Positions 1 through 13,800 of a DNA stretch of 64,000 nucleotides are shown piece after piece; position 1 is the stretch's first letter, and each line of letters begins with the position of its first letter. The stretch is from Mansonella perstans (lineage: Eukaryota > Nematoda > Chromadorea > Rhabditida > Onchocercidae). The notes under the pieces are model-generated. The model was not told the origin of the DNA, searched no databases, and saw only the letters and a program-made list of their open reading frames with translations. The DNA is taken from NCBI GenBank assembly GCA_037074765.1, contig JBAMDO010000058.1, positions 186,001-250,000 of the forward strand, read 5' to 3'. The position numbers and the translations under genes were made by a program.

Positions 1-3000
1 CTAAAGAAGTGTATATTTTCATTGTATCATATTAAATTTCCCCGATCTTTTGGATCCTACATTTTCTTTTATTTTTAGTATCATTTTCAAAGTAACATTT
101 AATGTTCACTCATTTCCAGTAAAATTGCTATAATATTCAGCAAAATCTGAAAATCTTTGATTCTTGAGTAGCAGCCATTTATTTGTATGAAGTTCCTCAT
201 ACAGAGGAGAAATGTTTTTTTTGTTTTTTTTCTTTTATCTTAACTTTGAGAAGTTTTTCCGTTTTCTATTAATATATTAAACTGCATTTCGGTTAAATGG
301 ATTTTGAAGATTTATTTTTCTACGTTCAAACCTGTCTTCTCAAAAACCTCGTGAAAAATTATTGCTTCCTGATTTGAGTATAGTAAAGTGTATACGTCAG
401 AATTATTTTTTAAAAGTTTGCATAATTTAAGAATCATAAGTGGAAATTCAAAGGAGCATTATTTTTTTGAAATTTCCATTCACTGGAAAGCACAGGAATC
501 ATAACTGTCCTTACTGCTTCGATAGGAACTGTAGAATGAAAGCCTTCAAGTGTTCAAAAAATCCTGAAATTAGGCATTTTGTTTTCCAGGTGTAATCGAA
601 AAGAGAAGAAAGAGTTCTTTTTACTTTATGAGCTAAGTTTTTGGTTTTGTTACGATTGTTTTGTTTTGTTTTCAAATTTTTTACTTACAATTCAATTTCG
701 AAACTCTAATTTCTATTCTTAAGTTTTCTTTCACTGAAATGGGAAATCTTATTCTTAATTGTGACCAAACTCTTTGTGGTACAGGATGATGTTTTCTGAG
801 CTAGATATATATTAACGCTATTGTATGTGCTGCTAATTTGAAGTACTGCTAATTTCCCTTTTTCCGTATTCGAAACGGTAATGGGATGTTACATTTAAAA
901 GCATAGCACATTTTCAAAAATTCATACAAAAAGACGAATATTTGAATTAACTTTTTCCTGCTATATCAGAACCAGCACCAACTATTTCTGAAACAGGCAT
1001 GACATAAAGTAATCTTATGAGTAAAGCAGCAATTTATTGCATTGCTAAATGTGGAGAAAAAGTCATTTAGTTCATTTAGTCACCCAAAGTTCATTTGGTC
1101 ACCCTATTAAAGTTGAACATAGCCATTTCTGGTTTTATCTTTTTTACGATATCATAATATGCGGTTTTACCCAATTTGAGCACAACAGAACACTTTTTAA
1201 TTAATAAAAAAAAAAAAAAAAAACTGGAATTTCTGTTAAATTTTATGGAAATGACCAATTATTATATTAGAGAGAAAGTCAATTGCAGTGCTATGAAGTT
1301 GTCATTTCGCGTTTTTCATTTTCACTGGCTCTCGTTTCTTTAGCCAACTTCAGGTGTGTGTATTTCCGCTCTTTTCAAATTCGTTTGGATAAACTCTCTA
1401 TCTTATCCCTTTTTTTCAATTAGATTTAATCATCTATTTAATTCCCTATCTTTTTTGCATCAAATTGATCAATCTACAATTATTTTTAGTTTAGTACTGA
1501 TTCATGTATTATCTATAGTTGCAAATAAGAAGATAACCTCTGAGAAGTCTTCTATATATTTTCACTTGATCATTTTTTTCTTATTCTCCTCTTTTCCTTT
1601 TTTTATATTTTTATTTTAATTCTACATTTTTATTTTCATTTTTGTTTCTCCTTGACAAAGATATGTTACCTATATCGCAACTTGTTTTCAAAAATATCGT
1701 TACTGATCGTTGATGTTGAGGTTGACCAGTTGACGATTGTTTATGATCTAAACGTTGTTTTATTTGGTCTTGTTTTTGAAAGATTTTGCAACTCTTGACT
1801 ACGATATTACATCTGGTGTATCGTTGGTCGAATACATTATTTATCTTCACTTATCTCACCTGCAATTGCCATATTCCATAAAGTGGCATTTGTTGACTTG
1901 TAGAGGCCGTCTCTTAATTAATGGGATGGATATTTTGGGTCGGTCATGCTATAATTTAATTTAAGTATAAAATGCTTATTTATTAGATCGCTGATTGTAG
2001 TTATGAAACACAGAACAGAAAGCTTCGCTCTTTTATGTAATTTAATATAAGTTTTTGCGTAACTACTCCTACAAATCTCTTTATTATTACATCTTTTTAT
2101 TGCTCTCGATTTCAATGATTTAATTCTTTCCATTTTAAGACTAAGATTACTCTATGAGGAATCATTAGAGTATAAGAATTCACATTAAATCAGTTGAAGT
2201 GTGGGAGAAGGGAGCCTGGTGCGCACTCATTCATTTCATCGTGCAAATGAATTCCCTTCAAATTGCCTCAATGATACGACGAAGTGGGAAGAGTGATAGG
2301 AATTTTGTTTCTATGCATCCAATTTCTATTCTCATTTCCTTGCATTTCGATTAGTTTTTTTTCCCATATTTTCAGCACAACGCTTTCAAGGCTAACTAAT
2401 TAAAATTACATTATGTTGAAGGAGCTTGAGCTTATTTTCATTTATTTCATTTTTAGATTATTTTAACAGCATACCTTCTTTCATTTTTATATTTTACCAT
2501 CTTTTTTTTTCCCCGTCTGTTTTTATTTTTTGAACTTTACATCCCGGAAGTTTGTATTTGTGAGAAAAGTATATCTCAATACTGTAACAGATATAATCTT
2601 ACAGTACTCGAAATTTTTAGGATAAAGTTCTTTTGTGATAAAAGAGTATCAATATTTAAACTATATTGAAGTACATGATTAGGAAACATGAAGATGAGTG
2701 ATAATTATGGTACACTGAAAAAGAAAGTTGGAAAATGTTTGTAGCTTGATTCTTTCGGTATATTGATTCATAAACTTCAGATGGATTGTGTCTATAGATC
2801 ACAAATGGTCACATTTCATCAAACAAATGAATGAAGTGATCATAATTATAAAGAATGATAATAGTAGGTGATAAACCTTTTAATTTTAGTATCACAAAGT
2901 TTCAAGTGAACATAACCAGCTTTTGTGAGCAACACATGAATATAAAACATATTATAGTTTGAGAGCAGTATTAATGAGGGGTTTAGTCTGTATGCAAATA

Positions 3001-3668
3001 TGTGGATTTGGATTTAGGAATTTAGGGTATGCTCGTAATAGTTTCGCATATTTTCATGCCTCTCTGTTTGCAGGTTATTGGTGTATTATTTGAGACTAAA
3101 AGCTTTGAAAAAACAGAGCTCTCAGGTTTTCCTTATGATTAAATTTCATTCCATGTTTATCACATTTTTATGTGCTCTATAAAACAAACTACCCTAAAGA
3201 GTGTGTAAGTCATTCGCCTGTCTGGAGCAATCGTGCTAGTGAATCATTATAAGAATACTTAAATATCGAAATAATCATAATCTTGTACAGCAAGACAAGA
3301 GCACATATGTATTGTCATCAAGATTCATGCTTATATCGGCACTGTCAAACCATAATAGTTGTGTTGGTTGAGTAAAATGATGATTATTATGATTATATAA
3401 TGTCTTCAACACACAGAGTAATGTCGATGGTTGTCTCGGTTACCGACAGATGCGTATTGCTCAATGGGTAGAGTTAAATTAGAATCAATTAGAATAAAAG
3501 AAAGAAGGCAAAAAACCAATATAATTGGAGAAGTAGCTTATTTGGATTTGCGCTTTGGATAAATGATATAGTTATTAGTTTAATTTTTTTTTTGTAAATT
3601 AGTTTAATTTTTTTTTTTTCAAAACATATGATTCCGATACTATGATCCTTATCAAATCGAGAATAAGG

Positions 3669-3748
3669 CGTTCACCTTAAACGAGTTTATCGCTCTACCT
3701 AACGCGTTTAAAGCATTCACCCTAAACGAGTTTATCCGCTCTATCTAC
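3669..3748. repeat. two-copy direct repeat
   Basis: The segment beginning GCGTTCACCTTAAACGAGTT is followed about 50 bases later by a near-identical copy beginning GCATTCACCCTAAACGAGTT. Both continue into TTATC(C)GCTCTA...ACCTAA. The two copies differ at a few bases and by small insertions. Its function is unknown; it may be a small tandem duplication. Confidence 0.8.
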
Positions 3749-6700
3749 CTAAATCTTAGATCCGAGTTTTGAAAATCATATTTTATAGGCATTCATTAAT
3801 TACTGCAAGTAATTTAAATTGAAAAGAAAGTTGTTTATAAAATAAAACAAATTTGCAGAATATTTTTTTCCAGTTTAAATATTCGTTGGAAGCAGATCTG
3901 TCTGTAAGGGTAGAAAAGGACAAAAGAAAGAAAATAGGGTATCATGCCATAGCTATTTATCATTTTGAATGATTGCTATTTGCACTGGAACGGATGACCA
4001 AAATTATCGGCTATTGAGAAGTAACATTTTCCAGACTACATTTATGTTGTTTTTTTATTTATTATTTTGTTGAGTTTTGATTTCTGCTCTTATTTACAAT
4101 TAAACAATCGCAGATTATCTATTATCTTTAATTACAATATTTCTCTTTTCTTTCGTTCATTTTTTTTTCTCTTTCTTAAAGTTTTAATCAAAATTGGATA
4201 GACTTATCTCATTTGTTGTTGTGTCCGATTAAAGGTTTAACTTTTTTTATATTTTGTCATCCTAATCTACTACTTTAATACAGTTAAAAAATTACCTTCA
4301 TATCAAAAATGTTCCGACTTTTGACAATATCTGCTAGTTAAATGTAGAAATTTAATACTGCCGGTAAAAGTTAACGGTGAGTTAAAGGATGTAAGATGCA
4401 TTCATCGGATATAAATAAGTGATTACTGGGGCATTTAACTTATCACAATCGGTTAAGGGGACGAGTGGTTGTTAAATCATTTAGATGATTTTGTTTCTCC
4501 ATTATTTAGCTTTAAGAATAGGAAATTTTATAATTTGGATGCATTTTCCATTCTATTAAGTTCCCTATATTTGCTGTGCATATTTTTTATTCGATCTTGT
4601 ATTTTTCCATTTGTTCAATCATTCAATAAATTTCTTTTTTTTTGTGAAGATGGAGTGTTTAATGTTAAATTACATTCAGAATTTTATTCTTGTGACTCAT
4701 TTCCTCACTCAGGCACAAATATTTTAAAACATATTCTCTTCCAAAACCACTTTTAATCACTCGCAGAGTTGTGGGATTTGATTTGCAATAAATTATAATT
4801 TAATATATAGCCATTGTAAGTCCTGAAAATTTTGCTTAGTGCTTTTATGGATTGAATTGGTTGAGCTTTTCGAGTGATTAAGGTATCTATTTACTATATT
4901 TTTGATTTCTTATTTGCTTTATTGAAACTGGTTTATATCGATTCAAAATTTATAATTAATTTACAGAGCAACAACAAACACCACATCTTAAATATTGATC
5001 ATTTCTCGCCATATTTTCTCCTGAAATGCCTTTTTCTTGCTTTCTACATCCACGCTTTATCTGTCTTTATATCTATATAATATCATCATTGCAACTTCAA
5101 TCATGAACTTTTCTGGAATACTTGCATTTCGAAATATTTCCCACTGTTATTATTTGTTTCAGATGCATTTGTTTGTCTTATTTCTTATATTTTTTGTTTT
5201 AAAATATTCTATCGTCTGCATGAAGAAAAAAAAACATGAAAACAGTGATAATGAATATTAAAAGATACATTTTTTTTGAATTCCATGATGAAATGATGGC
5301 ATTTCATTTTTTTTCTGGCCAACAACAAAAATTTATTGGAAATTCTTAAAATGAACGAAACAAATTTTTTTTTGAAGCAAATAGGCAGTTTTTGACAAGA
5401 AAAGACATTTTATGTTTTGTATCTTTTTACCGAAACACCTTCATAAATAAAACTTGTACCTTTTGAAAGAAACTCTTTATTAGTAGTATTTTTTGATTTT
5501 CAAGTATTACAGTATCTATTTCGATCTGGCGAGAGAAAAAGTTCATCTTTTTAGTTGTTTAGATTAGTTGTTTATATAGACTTGAACTAAAATTTCAAAG
5601 GCTATTAGATTGAAATTTAATTTTGAACTGTTTTAGTTCATTAGGAGTTATGCTTATTCTTTCTTTCGATATTTTAAAGAATTTTTTAGTATATAGCGTT
5701 GTTTTGTACTCTTATTGAAAGAAATTCTATTCATTTTTAAAGCATTATTCATAAATGTAATTGTGGTGAATACTGGGATTCTTAATAGAAGCGTTTTATA
5801 TGGCAATGATTATGGTTGTGATATACTTAGGTGCTAGACATGATGATGCATTGATTCTCCTTCTGCAATCGCTATGGTAATTTTTCACTATTTAATGCAC
5901 TTTTTTTTTTTTTTTTTAAACTGAGCTAGGAAAATGACCGATCAGATTTAAACTATTTTAAAGAAAGATTATAGTAGTTATCGTTCTATTTTTTTTTTTT
6001 TTAGATTTTAGGACATCTTCAGTAATTTTAAAATAAAAATCAACGAAAGAGGAGCGGTAAAACTAATAATAGCACTTTATTTTTTAAAAACTTTTTTAAA
6101 TCAGATAACTCACATACATTTGCAAAGGTCTTTCAAGCCTCTATTAATGATTATAGCACTTATATTTACCTCATAAGCAGATTGAAAAAAAAAAACTATA
6201 GTAAATAGTCTAACTTAAGCATACATTATCCATATTGTCAGTATTGTTTACTGATTGCAATTCATTAATATTTTGTAGACATGGCCCATTCAGTGCCATG
6301 TTTTATATGTTAATGCATATACGCAGATGTCTATGTATAAAAATGACTGTAGTAAATTGAACATCGAAATTTTGCGAGAACGATGACTTCGACTTTCTTA
6401 CTTAAGAACCTATCATCTAGATACATGGTTCTATCATTTCTCTCACAGCGCCATCAAGCGATTTAAAAAGCTACTTTTCGTAAATTATGAATTAATGAAT
6501 CTATCTGCTGGATATTAAAATTTTTATGAGCAATTTTTTGACAACGAGCAGTTTTTTTTTTTTTGTTGTATGCTATGTCCCAGGAATGTCTTTGTTATGT
6601 TAGCTGAAAAGGAAGATTGCTAAGTAAATTGTACAATATATTCTAGTTTGGGTCATATAGTGGAACTAAATTCTCTTGAAGAAAGAGCGATTCATTTGGT

Positions 6701-9700
6701 ATATAAAATAGTTGTGCATGCATTTAACGAGAGCGTCAATCATGGAGTTTGAGCTGCCTACAAGTGATTAAGAGAAAAGTGAAGATGAGAAGACCTTGGG
6801 CCGAACTCTTCTTTTTCATTTTTCCAGAAATATTCCTTTTTTTCCAATCTTCATCATCATTCTTATCATTTAAAAGTAGTTTCATCCTATTCTCTATTTT
6901 TCCTTAAAAGTTATTTCGATTTTCTCGTTTTCCTAGAAATAGAACTAGAAATAGGAGTTCCATTCGTCCGTTTTCAGTTTTGAGGGCAATTCGTTATCAG
7001 CTATTCTTCCCACTCTTTCTTATTCGCTGCTTTTTCGTACTTTCTCTACGTTTGTTATTCTAATTTTTGAAGTTATTATAGAAAACTTATCAACGTTTCG
7101 TTTTCTAAACCTGGATGATTTGTTTATTAATATGTGAGTGGTATATATTTTATTGTGATATGAAATATTTTTTGTGGCACTTAGCGAAGGAGTTCTGAAG
7201 AAATTATTGGAACCTACAGTTGAATGTTCAATTCTCTTAATGCAGAAAATAAGTAAATGCAAAAACATATGAATGTTACGCTTATTTGAAATCCGTGTTT
7301 TTTATATCATACTGAGTAGACTGTTAAGAAACAATGCTGTAGAGAAAAAAGTTATCTATTAGGAAATGAAACTTTTATTGAAACACTTGTTTCATTTCTT
7401 AATAATTTAATTGCTAATTGTTGTTTCAAATTCTAATGGCGTAATAGAGGTTTTTGCTGATTGCCGGTATTTGTTAGTATTAGGATAATGCTTTTACGCA
7501 GTAGTTTCTAATCGATGGTTCGCGAGAATTGAATATGAATCGTGGAAGCGGCAGCGTGGCGAGGAGAAAATAGGCGAGAGCTATTTTCCTTCTAAACTGA
7601 TATATTAAGAAAGTTTTGACCAAAGTTTTTTTCTAAATTAGCAGAATTTATTTTATTGCTATCATGCTATAAAATGAAAATGTCAGAAAAATGCTGGGAA
7701 CCACTGCTTTTATCGAACCGAAAGGCCTACTGATATGTTTTTAGTTGTTAATCAGTCCAAGTTTCGGCATTTCACAATGTTTTGAAGTTTACTTATTTTT
7801 ATAGGAAAACTTTACTTATTTTTATTTTTTTCCGCTTCGTATCATTATATCTTTCTCCTCTTCGAGAAAAATTTCTCTGCGTATTATTATTTTGTTATCG
7901 TTTCACATGCCAGAATAGTCAAAACTTCGTATTATTATGCTACAGTGAAAGTGTGCATAAAAAACGGAAATTGCTTTTTTTCAGAAAGTTTTGATTATTC
8001 CGGTGTGTCGTGAAACGATAATAAATGCTATCGAAAGACTATTAGTGCTCTAAATCTTTCTATACTGTCGCCAAACTGCATTTTATTCATTATGCTTTGC
8101 TAAATTAAATTTGCACTGGAATGATCTAAATTGTTGAATTTAAGAACGAAAATTTCCTAGAGCTTAGAAAAAATTTCCTATAGTATTCGAGTCTTAAAGC
8201 AGCTAGTTTCTAATTGAAACTTATATTTTTTGCATAGATTGAAAATACCTGATTTCGAGCAAAGGCATGATAGTTGGCATAATTAAGACATAATTTTTAT
8301 TGGAGCTCTTTTTAATAAATTTACGAAGAGACTTTTGCTTTTTATGGTGGGCTGAAAAAAATTTTTCGAGTTTTTTGCGATTCCAAGTTAGTTCTGTTTA
8401 GTGAAGAGTTATAAAATGAAATTGTTCCTATCTTATTAAGATTTGTTATCTGAACGTTGATGTTATTAAGTGTGACACATTAGTTTCCTAATTTATCCAA
8501 CTCTCTAATCACTTATATGAAGACAAATTTTGATCCAAGATCGAAGAGATTTGGCAGAACTGTTCGTAGATAGGAAAATCTGCTTTGCTTAATTGTTCTG
8601 TTAGAAGTATAAAGAATAGCTTCGATTAGTTGTTATCGGTAAACTACCATTTCGACAGGGCTGTTTTCTGTTGCTTTGTTCAATTTCTTGTAAGAGGATA
8701 ATTTTTTTGCTAAATAGACCTCTTTTAGAGGAAAATTTCGAAGAGTTTGAGAATTGAAAATTTTTATATTTTTTGTTATTTTCTTATTTAATTATTTAAG
8801 CTAAAGCTAATTTAGATGCAAGAAAATTAATTCCCAAGATTATTCTTCGAAGTAGTGAAGTAGTTCGATCATCCTATTTCTTCTTCATCATCGTTTTTTT
8901 ACTTTAAGTTTTTCTTTTTTTGTGTTTGCAATTTTTGGAAAAACCTGTCGAAATTTATGATTACGATTTTCGTTCCTTTTATGATTAAGTCCAAAATGGT
9001 TGTTGTATTTGTGAAGTGCCCTTTGTCAATCTTTTAAAACATCGCATAGTTTCTGTTATCGTTATATTTTATACTAGAAAAATACAGTTTCGAAAGCTAA
9101 TTTAAAATGATCAATTTTTGCAAGCAATTGAAGAATAAATTATGAATTTTAATTTGTTCGTATCTAAGCATGTTGCAGCTTATTTTCGATAGTTTTGATT
9201 TTTCATTTCAATCTCATTGCTTATTTTTTTTTCCTCTTCATTTTTATAATTTTCTAATCTCTTGTTGATACTCTCACTATATTCCAGCAGTTGTTCAACC
9301 ATTTTGTTGCTGAAGAACCGAGTACGTTAAGTCTGTAACTAGAGAAGGCATTTTAAAAGACAATGACTGCAAATGCGCCTGTTGCAGTAGACGACTAAAG
9401 CAGTATAGTAAATTTACTCAAATTTCGTAGCAGATTTTTCTATTATTTAATTTGAAATCTAAATAACATAGTTCTTTTAGGTGAAATCAATATATGCAAA
9501 GCTGTTTATATTTTATAATCATCCATGTGCGATTTATATCTAGCTATCAAATGTAACAACTGATATATTTTCATTATTCTTTTGTATAAGAGAAAACTTT
9601 TTCGGGAGAAAAGTACATCCCAGAAAATAATTTCGTCCCAATAAGTTGCGCTGTATCTACATAGATGTATGCACATCATGCTTTACAATGGAGGAGACAT

Positions 9701-10746
9701 TTTTTGACTAACATTCAGTTGTATCGAATATATGGAAACAGAAATGAAGGAGGAGAGTTAGAACATTGAATGTCTTTCTCGAAAATTGGTTTTTTTTTTT
9801 GCTACTGCGTCTCATGCAACTATTTCCAGATAACCACTTACTATCTATAAAAGGCTGCTTTTTTTTTTTTTTTTAATTTCAAAGAATCAATATCTATAAA
9901 TTATATAATCCATTATTACTAATGCTAAAATGTTGCCATTTTTGCTATAGAAGTTATGCTTATAAATCACATTTACATTATCTCTTCTATATCTTTTTTC
10001 ATTAAAATCATTTTTACCAAATTAGATTTATATTATATAGATTATTGTTATTCCAATTAAAATGTTGCAAATTAATTCCATTTTTAAATGAGTTAGCATT
10101 TTGCTATTTTTTCTAAAAGAAATGATCTATTAAGTGTACTCCAAGCACTTAATATAGATATTTCCGAGCACAGTCTATTTTAGACATCTTAAGTACATCT
10201 TTTGAAGTTTTTGTAATTTTGTATGAAAATGGAAGATAAGAAATTAAATAGATGAATAATTCGTTGTTAGCCTTATTAAATTCTTTTGCGTTTTTAACTT
10301 ACTTATTGAATTTTTGGGCAATAAGTCAGTTTGTATTAAAAATAGATTGCGGAATTCAGATTCCTATTTTGATTTTTCCCAAGATTTTTATTATGAATAG
10401 TTTCTTCAGACTTTTTCTTATTTATCTTAATGCAGTAATTAAGATGCTTGGAAGTAAAGAAGCAAGTATACGTTAATACATATATTTATGGCATTCTACC
10501 ATAAATGACTATTACGTGTCAGTTCTGATTTTGAATACAAATTTAGAAATTCAAGAATTTTTAAACGAAGCCAGTTAATCCCACTAGAAGTGGGTCTTGC
10601 TTTTTCAAGTAATATCGGCTAGGAGAAAGGGAAATTAATTGAATTCTCTAATTCTTAAAGACCAAAACAATTTTTGAAATGATTTGAAATGGAGTCAAAT
10701 TTCAGGAACGCGAAGTGCCATCCTAGAAAAAAATTAGCTATTAAAA

Positions 10747-10772
10747 ATGGAGAAAGTGAACTTAGATGTTAT
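10747..10772 (+). CDS. candidate first coding exon of the zinc-finger/BTB gene (tentative)
   Basis: The first clear exon (10820) needs an upstream exon ending in phase 2. An ATG at 10747 opens MEKVNLDV and could end at 10772 (donor GTCACA) in the right phase, leaving a 47-base intron ending in TTTCAG. Acceptor-like AGs at 10725 and further upstream could take a spliced leader. The donor is weak, and longer-range first exons in the 10 kb upstream are equally possible. Confidence 0.25.
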
Positions 10773-10819
10773 GTCACACCGTTTATATTTTTATAATTGT
10801 AAATTTTCATTTATTTCAG

Positions 10820-13800
10820 ATCATACTTAGTGCCAATAGCATTACGGCAACGTACTGGAGCTAGCATTACATACGATATTGGAGGTAACAGCGATATCAA
10901 TAGTGATAGGAGTAGTGCGAGACTTTATACAGTCTCAACAAAACAACATTATCATAACAACGTCACAACATCGATTTACATCCCCTACGACGTCAGTCAT
11001 TCAAAACAGCCTTCAGTAGTTGTACTGCAGAATGTTCAAAAGGTATTACGATTATCAAATAATTTGTAGCAAAAAGCAGCATTTTGCATAATTTCTTTCT
11101 TCCTTTACATAAAAAAGTTTTCATTAAATAGTTAGCCAGCTGTGGCTTTTCGGGAGCAATACAATTTCGTGGAATTTTTTTGATATTACAGAGTAATAAA
11201 ATTTGTGGAATTTTGAATATTACAGTGTGACAACTTTTCTGAGAAAAAAGTTAATGAGCAAGCAAAGATTTGAAAAATTACAGTGATTAGATTTGATTTT
11301 TCAATTTTGAGTGGATAAAGACAGGAGAGTTAGACTGACCTGTTTATCTTTCTCCGAACTTTGTTTGGTAAATGGTATAAAAATATTTTTTTTCTTAATT
11401 TTTCAGAAAAGTGGTAAAATAGCAGACAAAGCATTGTCATTTAAACAAAAAAAGCATCTCATCAGAGGATCTCATTCATTTGCGATGATGCAGCCGACCG
11501 ACTGTTCTCAAAGCACTTCCCTCTCGCGAAGTTTGCATACTTTTTACTTTTTTCTTTGGAATTTACCCTTCCTGTATAAATTCTGATTCTCGATAATCCG
11601 TATTCATTATATATATAAAGGTAAGAGAATGAAACAAACTTGACACAGATGAATAAACAAGCCAAAATTTGCTCTTCCATGCTTGGAAGATTTAGTCCAA
11701 AGAATTAGGATAGTTATGGTAATTCATTTGATTTACCTCCTTCTAATAGGATTTTTCTGCTGGTATATAAAAAACGTACTTTTTGCTTTGGTGGCAAAAT
11801 TTTTAGCATACTTTGGGAAATAGGTCAAAAGAGCTGAAAATGACTAACTTATATATATATGTTTTTTCTTTTTAAAGATATTTTATATTAAAAAAAAAAA
11901 AAAAAAAAACATTGAAAGGCTATTTTTTGAATGCAGAAAATGGGGAGAAAGGTGAAAGCTACGGGGAAAGTGATGATAACAAAGAGAAAAAGAGAATTTC
12001 AAATCTAAAAAAGAATTATGATAGCTTTGGTGAATAAATTCTAACAATTCATTTGCTACATCAAAAAATAAAGTCATATCTACTACATCAAAAAATACGA
12101 ATGTCATTAGGATTTTAGTTCCGAGATATTGATGTGTTATCAGTATCGTATACCCAGCACCAAAACTGTTAATATCGACTCTTTGAAGTAAACGGTGCAA
12201 ACAAAAAATCAAGATTTTTTCCCAATATATTAGTTTTTTAAGTTCAGTTATAAGATTTTTCTGCATGACATCCATTTCAATATCAACATTAACTTCATAT
12301 GTTTTGTATATATTGTATATATTTATATATTGCATATATTCATTATATATCATTAAATTGACTGAATTTTTGTAGTTATGCTTCCTTTATATTAATTTTC
12401 TTTGCTTATAGACCTGCCTTTAATTCATGAAGCACTAGCGTCATTCCGTCAGTCTTCACCTTTACGAGATGATACGACAGTCTCTGGTAATTATCGCCAT
12501 CGTCCTCAAAATCAGATAACATCAGATGTGGAACGACTTCCTAATAGTTTTGAACGAAGTCAACAACAGCATCTTGCTGTACAACAGTCTATTACGTCCA
12601 AAAATACAACTGTCATGCAGGATGTTTGTTCTGATAGTAGTAATGATACTATCAGTAGTGATACAATGTATGCGCAGCAGCAGAATATGGCGATCGTATC
12701 GGATCCTGTCTCTATGTACAGTCGGCGATTACAGCTTACTGCGACGGAACGGCCGAATACTGTGGATGTATATCATCAAGGTTCACAAACTATTTTTATG
12801 TAGTAAACATGAATTCATTGATCTTCGATCATCTCTTTACCATATATACATGCTTGATTATATATGATGTCAAATTAACTGCATTATCAAGACTACATAA
12901 TCGAATCACTGCACATTTTACTTGGAATATAACAGCAATATGTGAAGTAGTTATTACATATAATTGAAATTTAATAAGCGTCTTGCAAATTTACACAACA
13001 TATTGCCACAATATATTTTATGAAAAATTTAAATTTTCGTCCAAACTGATTTGCTACATCTTTCGCTGAAACTTCGAAAGATGAATATTCTTATGGTTTT
13101 GAAAACAGTGGGAATGGGGGAGGGAAGTAATATCAAACGCTCATTACATTTATTCCTTTCTTTTATTACGTCATTTTGATTCGTTAACATTGGTTTCCCT
13201 AAGACATTTACTGCCACATCTTTCGTTCCTTCGTTCATATTAACTAATGACTTGAGGTACTTAGTCTTCAGTTCTTGTATTTTTTGCGGAAGGAGAGTTG
13301 GGCGAGCTAACTAAGTTGCATTCTTGATGAAGTATAATTTTGTTTTTTAACGAATTTGGAGCATATTATTACTTATGAAACCAAGCTTTAATTTTTAAGA
13401 CAATTTTCAAATTAAGATTTATATAAATATAATATATCGCAATAGCATTATAGGCTTAACAACGGAACTGATCCCAGCTACTACCATTGCCGGTAGTAAT
13501 TCCGATGAACAGCATTATTATACGGCAACAACGACAGACTCACGTCATCAGCAACATTTTATACATGACGATTACAATCCATCCAGTCTTTGTGAGTTTT
13601 AATTTCAAAAATGTTCAAAAATTTTACGGATAAATGAATTGAGGAATGGATAGGGATAAAAATCCGCAAAATTTTATAGGTTAGTAGTCATTCATCCCAA
13701 TCAAGCATTGTTTTATATTTGTGGCACAGGAGAAAACTGTGTTATATGAATTATTTTTGAGGAAAAAGATAAAATTTTGTATTATTTTGCTTTGTTTTTT

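Larger units (their letters stand above)
1..10819. other. gene-free AT-rich region upstream of the zinc-finger/BTB gene
   Basis: I find no exon chain or recognisable protein in either strand. The open frames are short and made of Phe/Leu/Ile/Ser/Asn codons, as expected from AT-rich noncoding DNA. The region holds many poly-T and poly-A runs and one two-copy direct repeat (3669-3748). It probably contains the promoter and perhaps distal 5' exons of the large gene that starts near 10.8 kb, because the first clear coding exon there begins in mid-codon. Confidence 0.6.

Noticed and set aside
1356..1619. 87-codon open frame
   Set aside because: Composed of Phe, Ser, Leu and Ile codons from T-rich DNA, with no ATG context, domain or linked exons.
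7020..7268. 82-codon minus-strand open frame
   Set aside because: No recognisable motif, no flanking exons, and composition typical of AT-rich noncoding DNA.
11883..12353. 156-codon minus-strand open frame
   Set aside because: It lies in an intron of the zinc-finger gene, runs through a poly-A/T tract (terminal poly-Phe) and has no family features.
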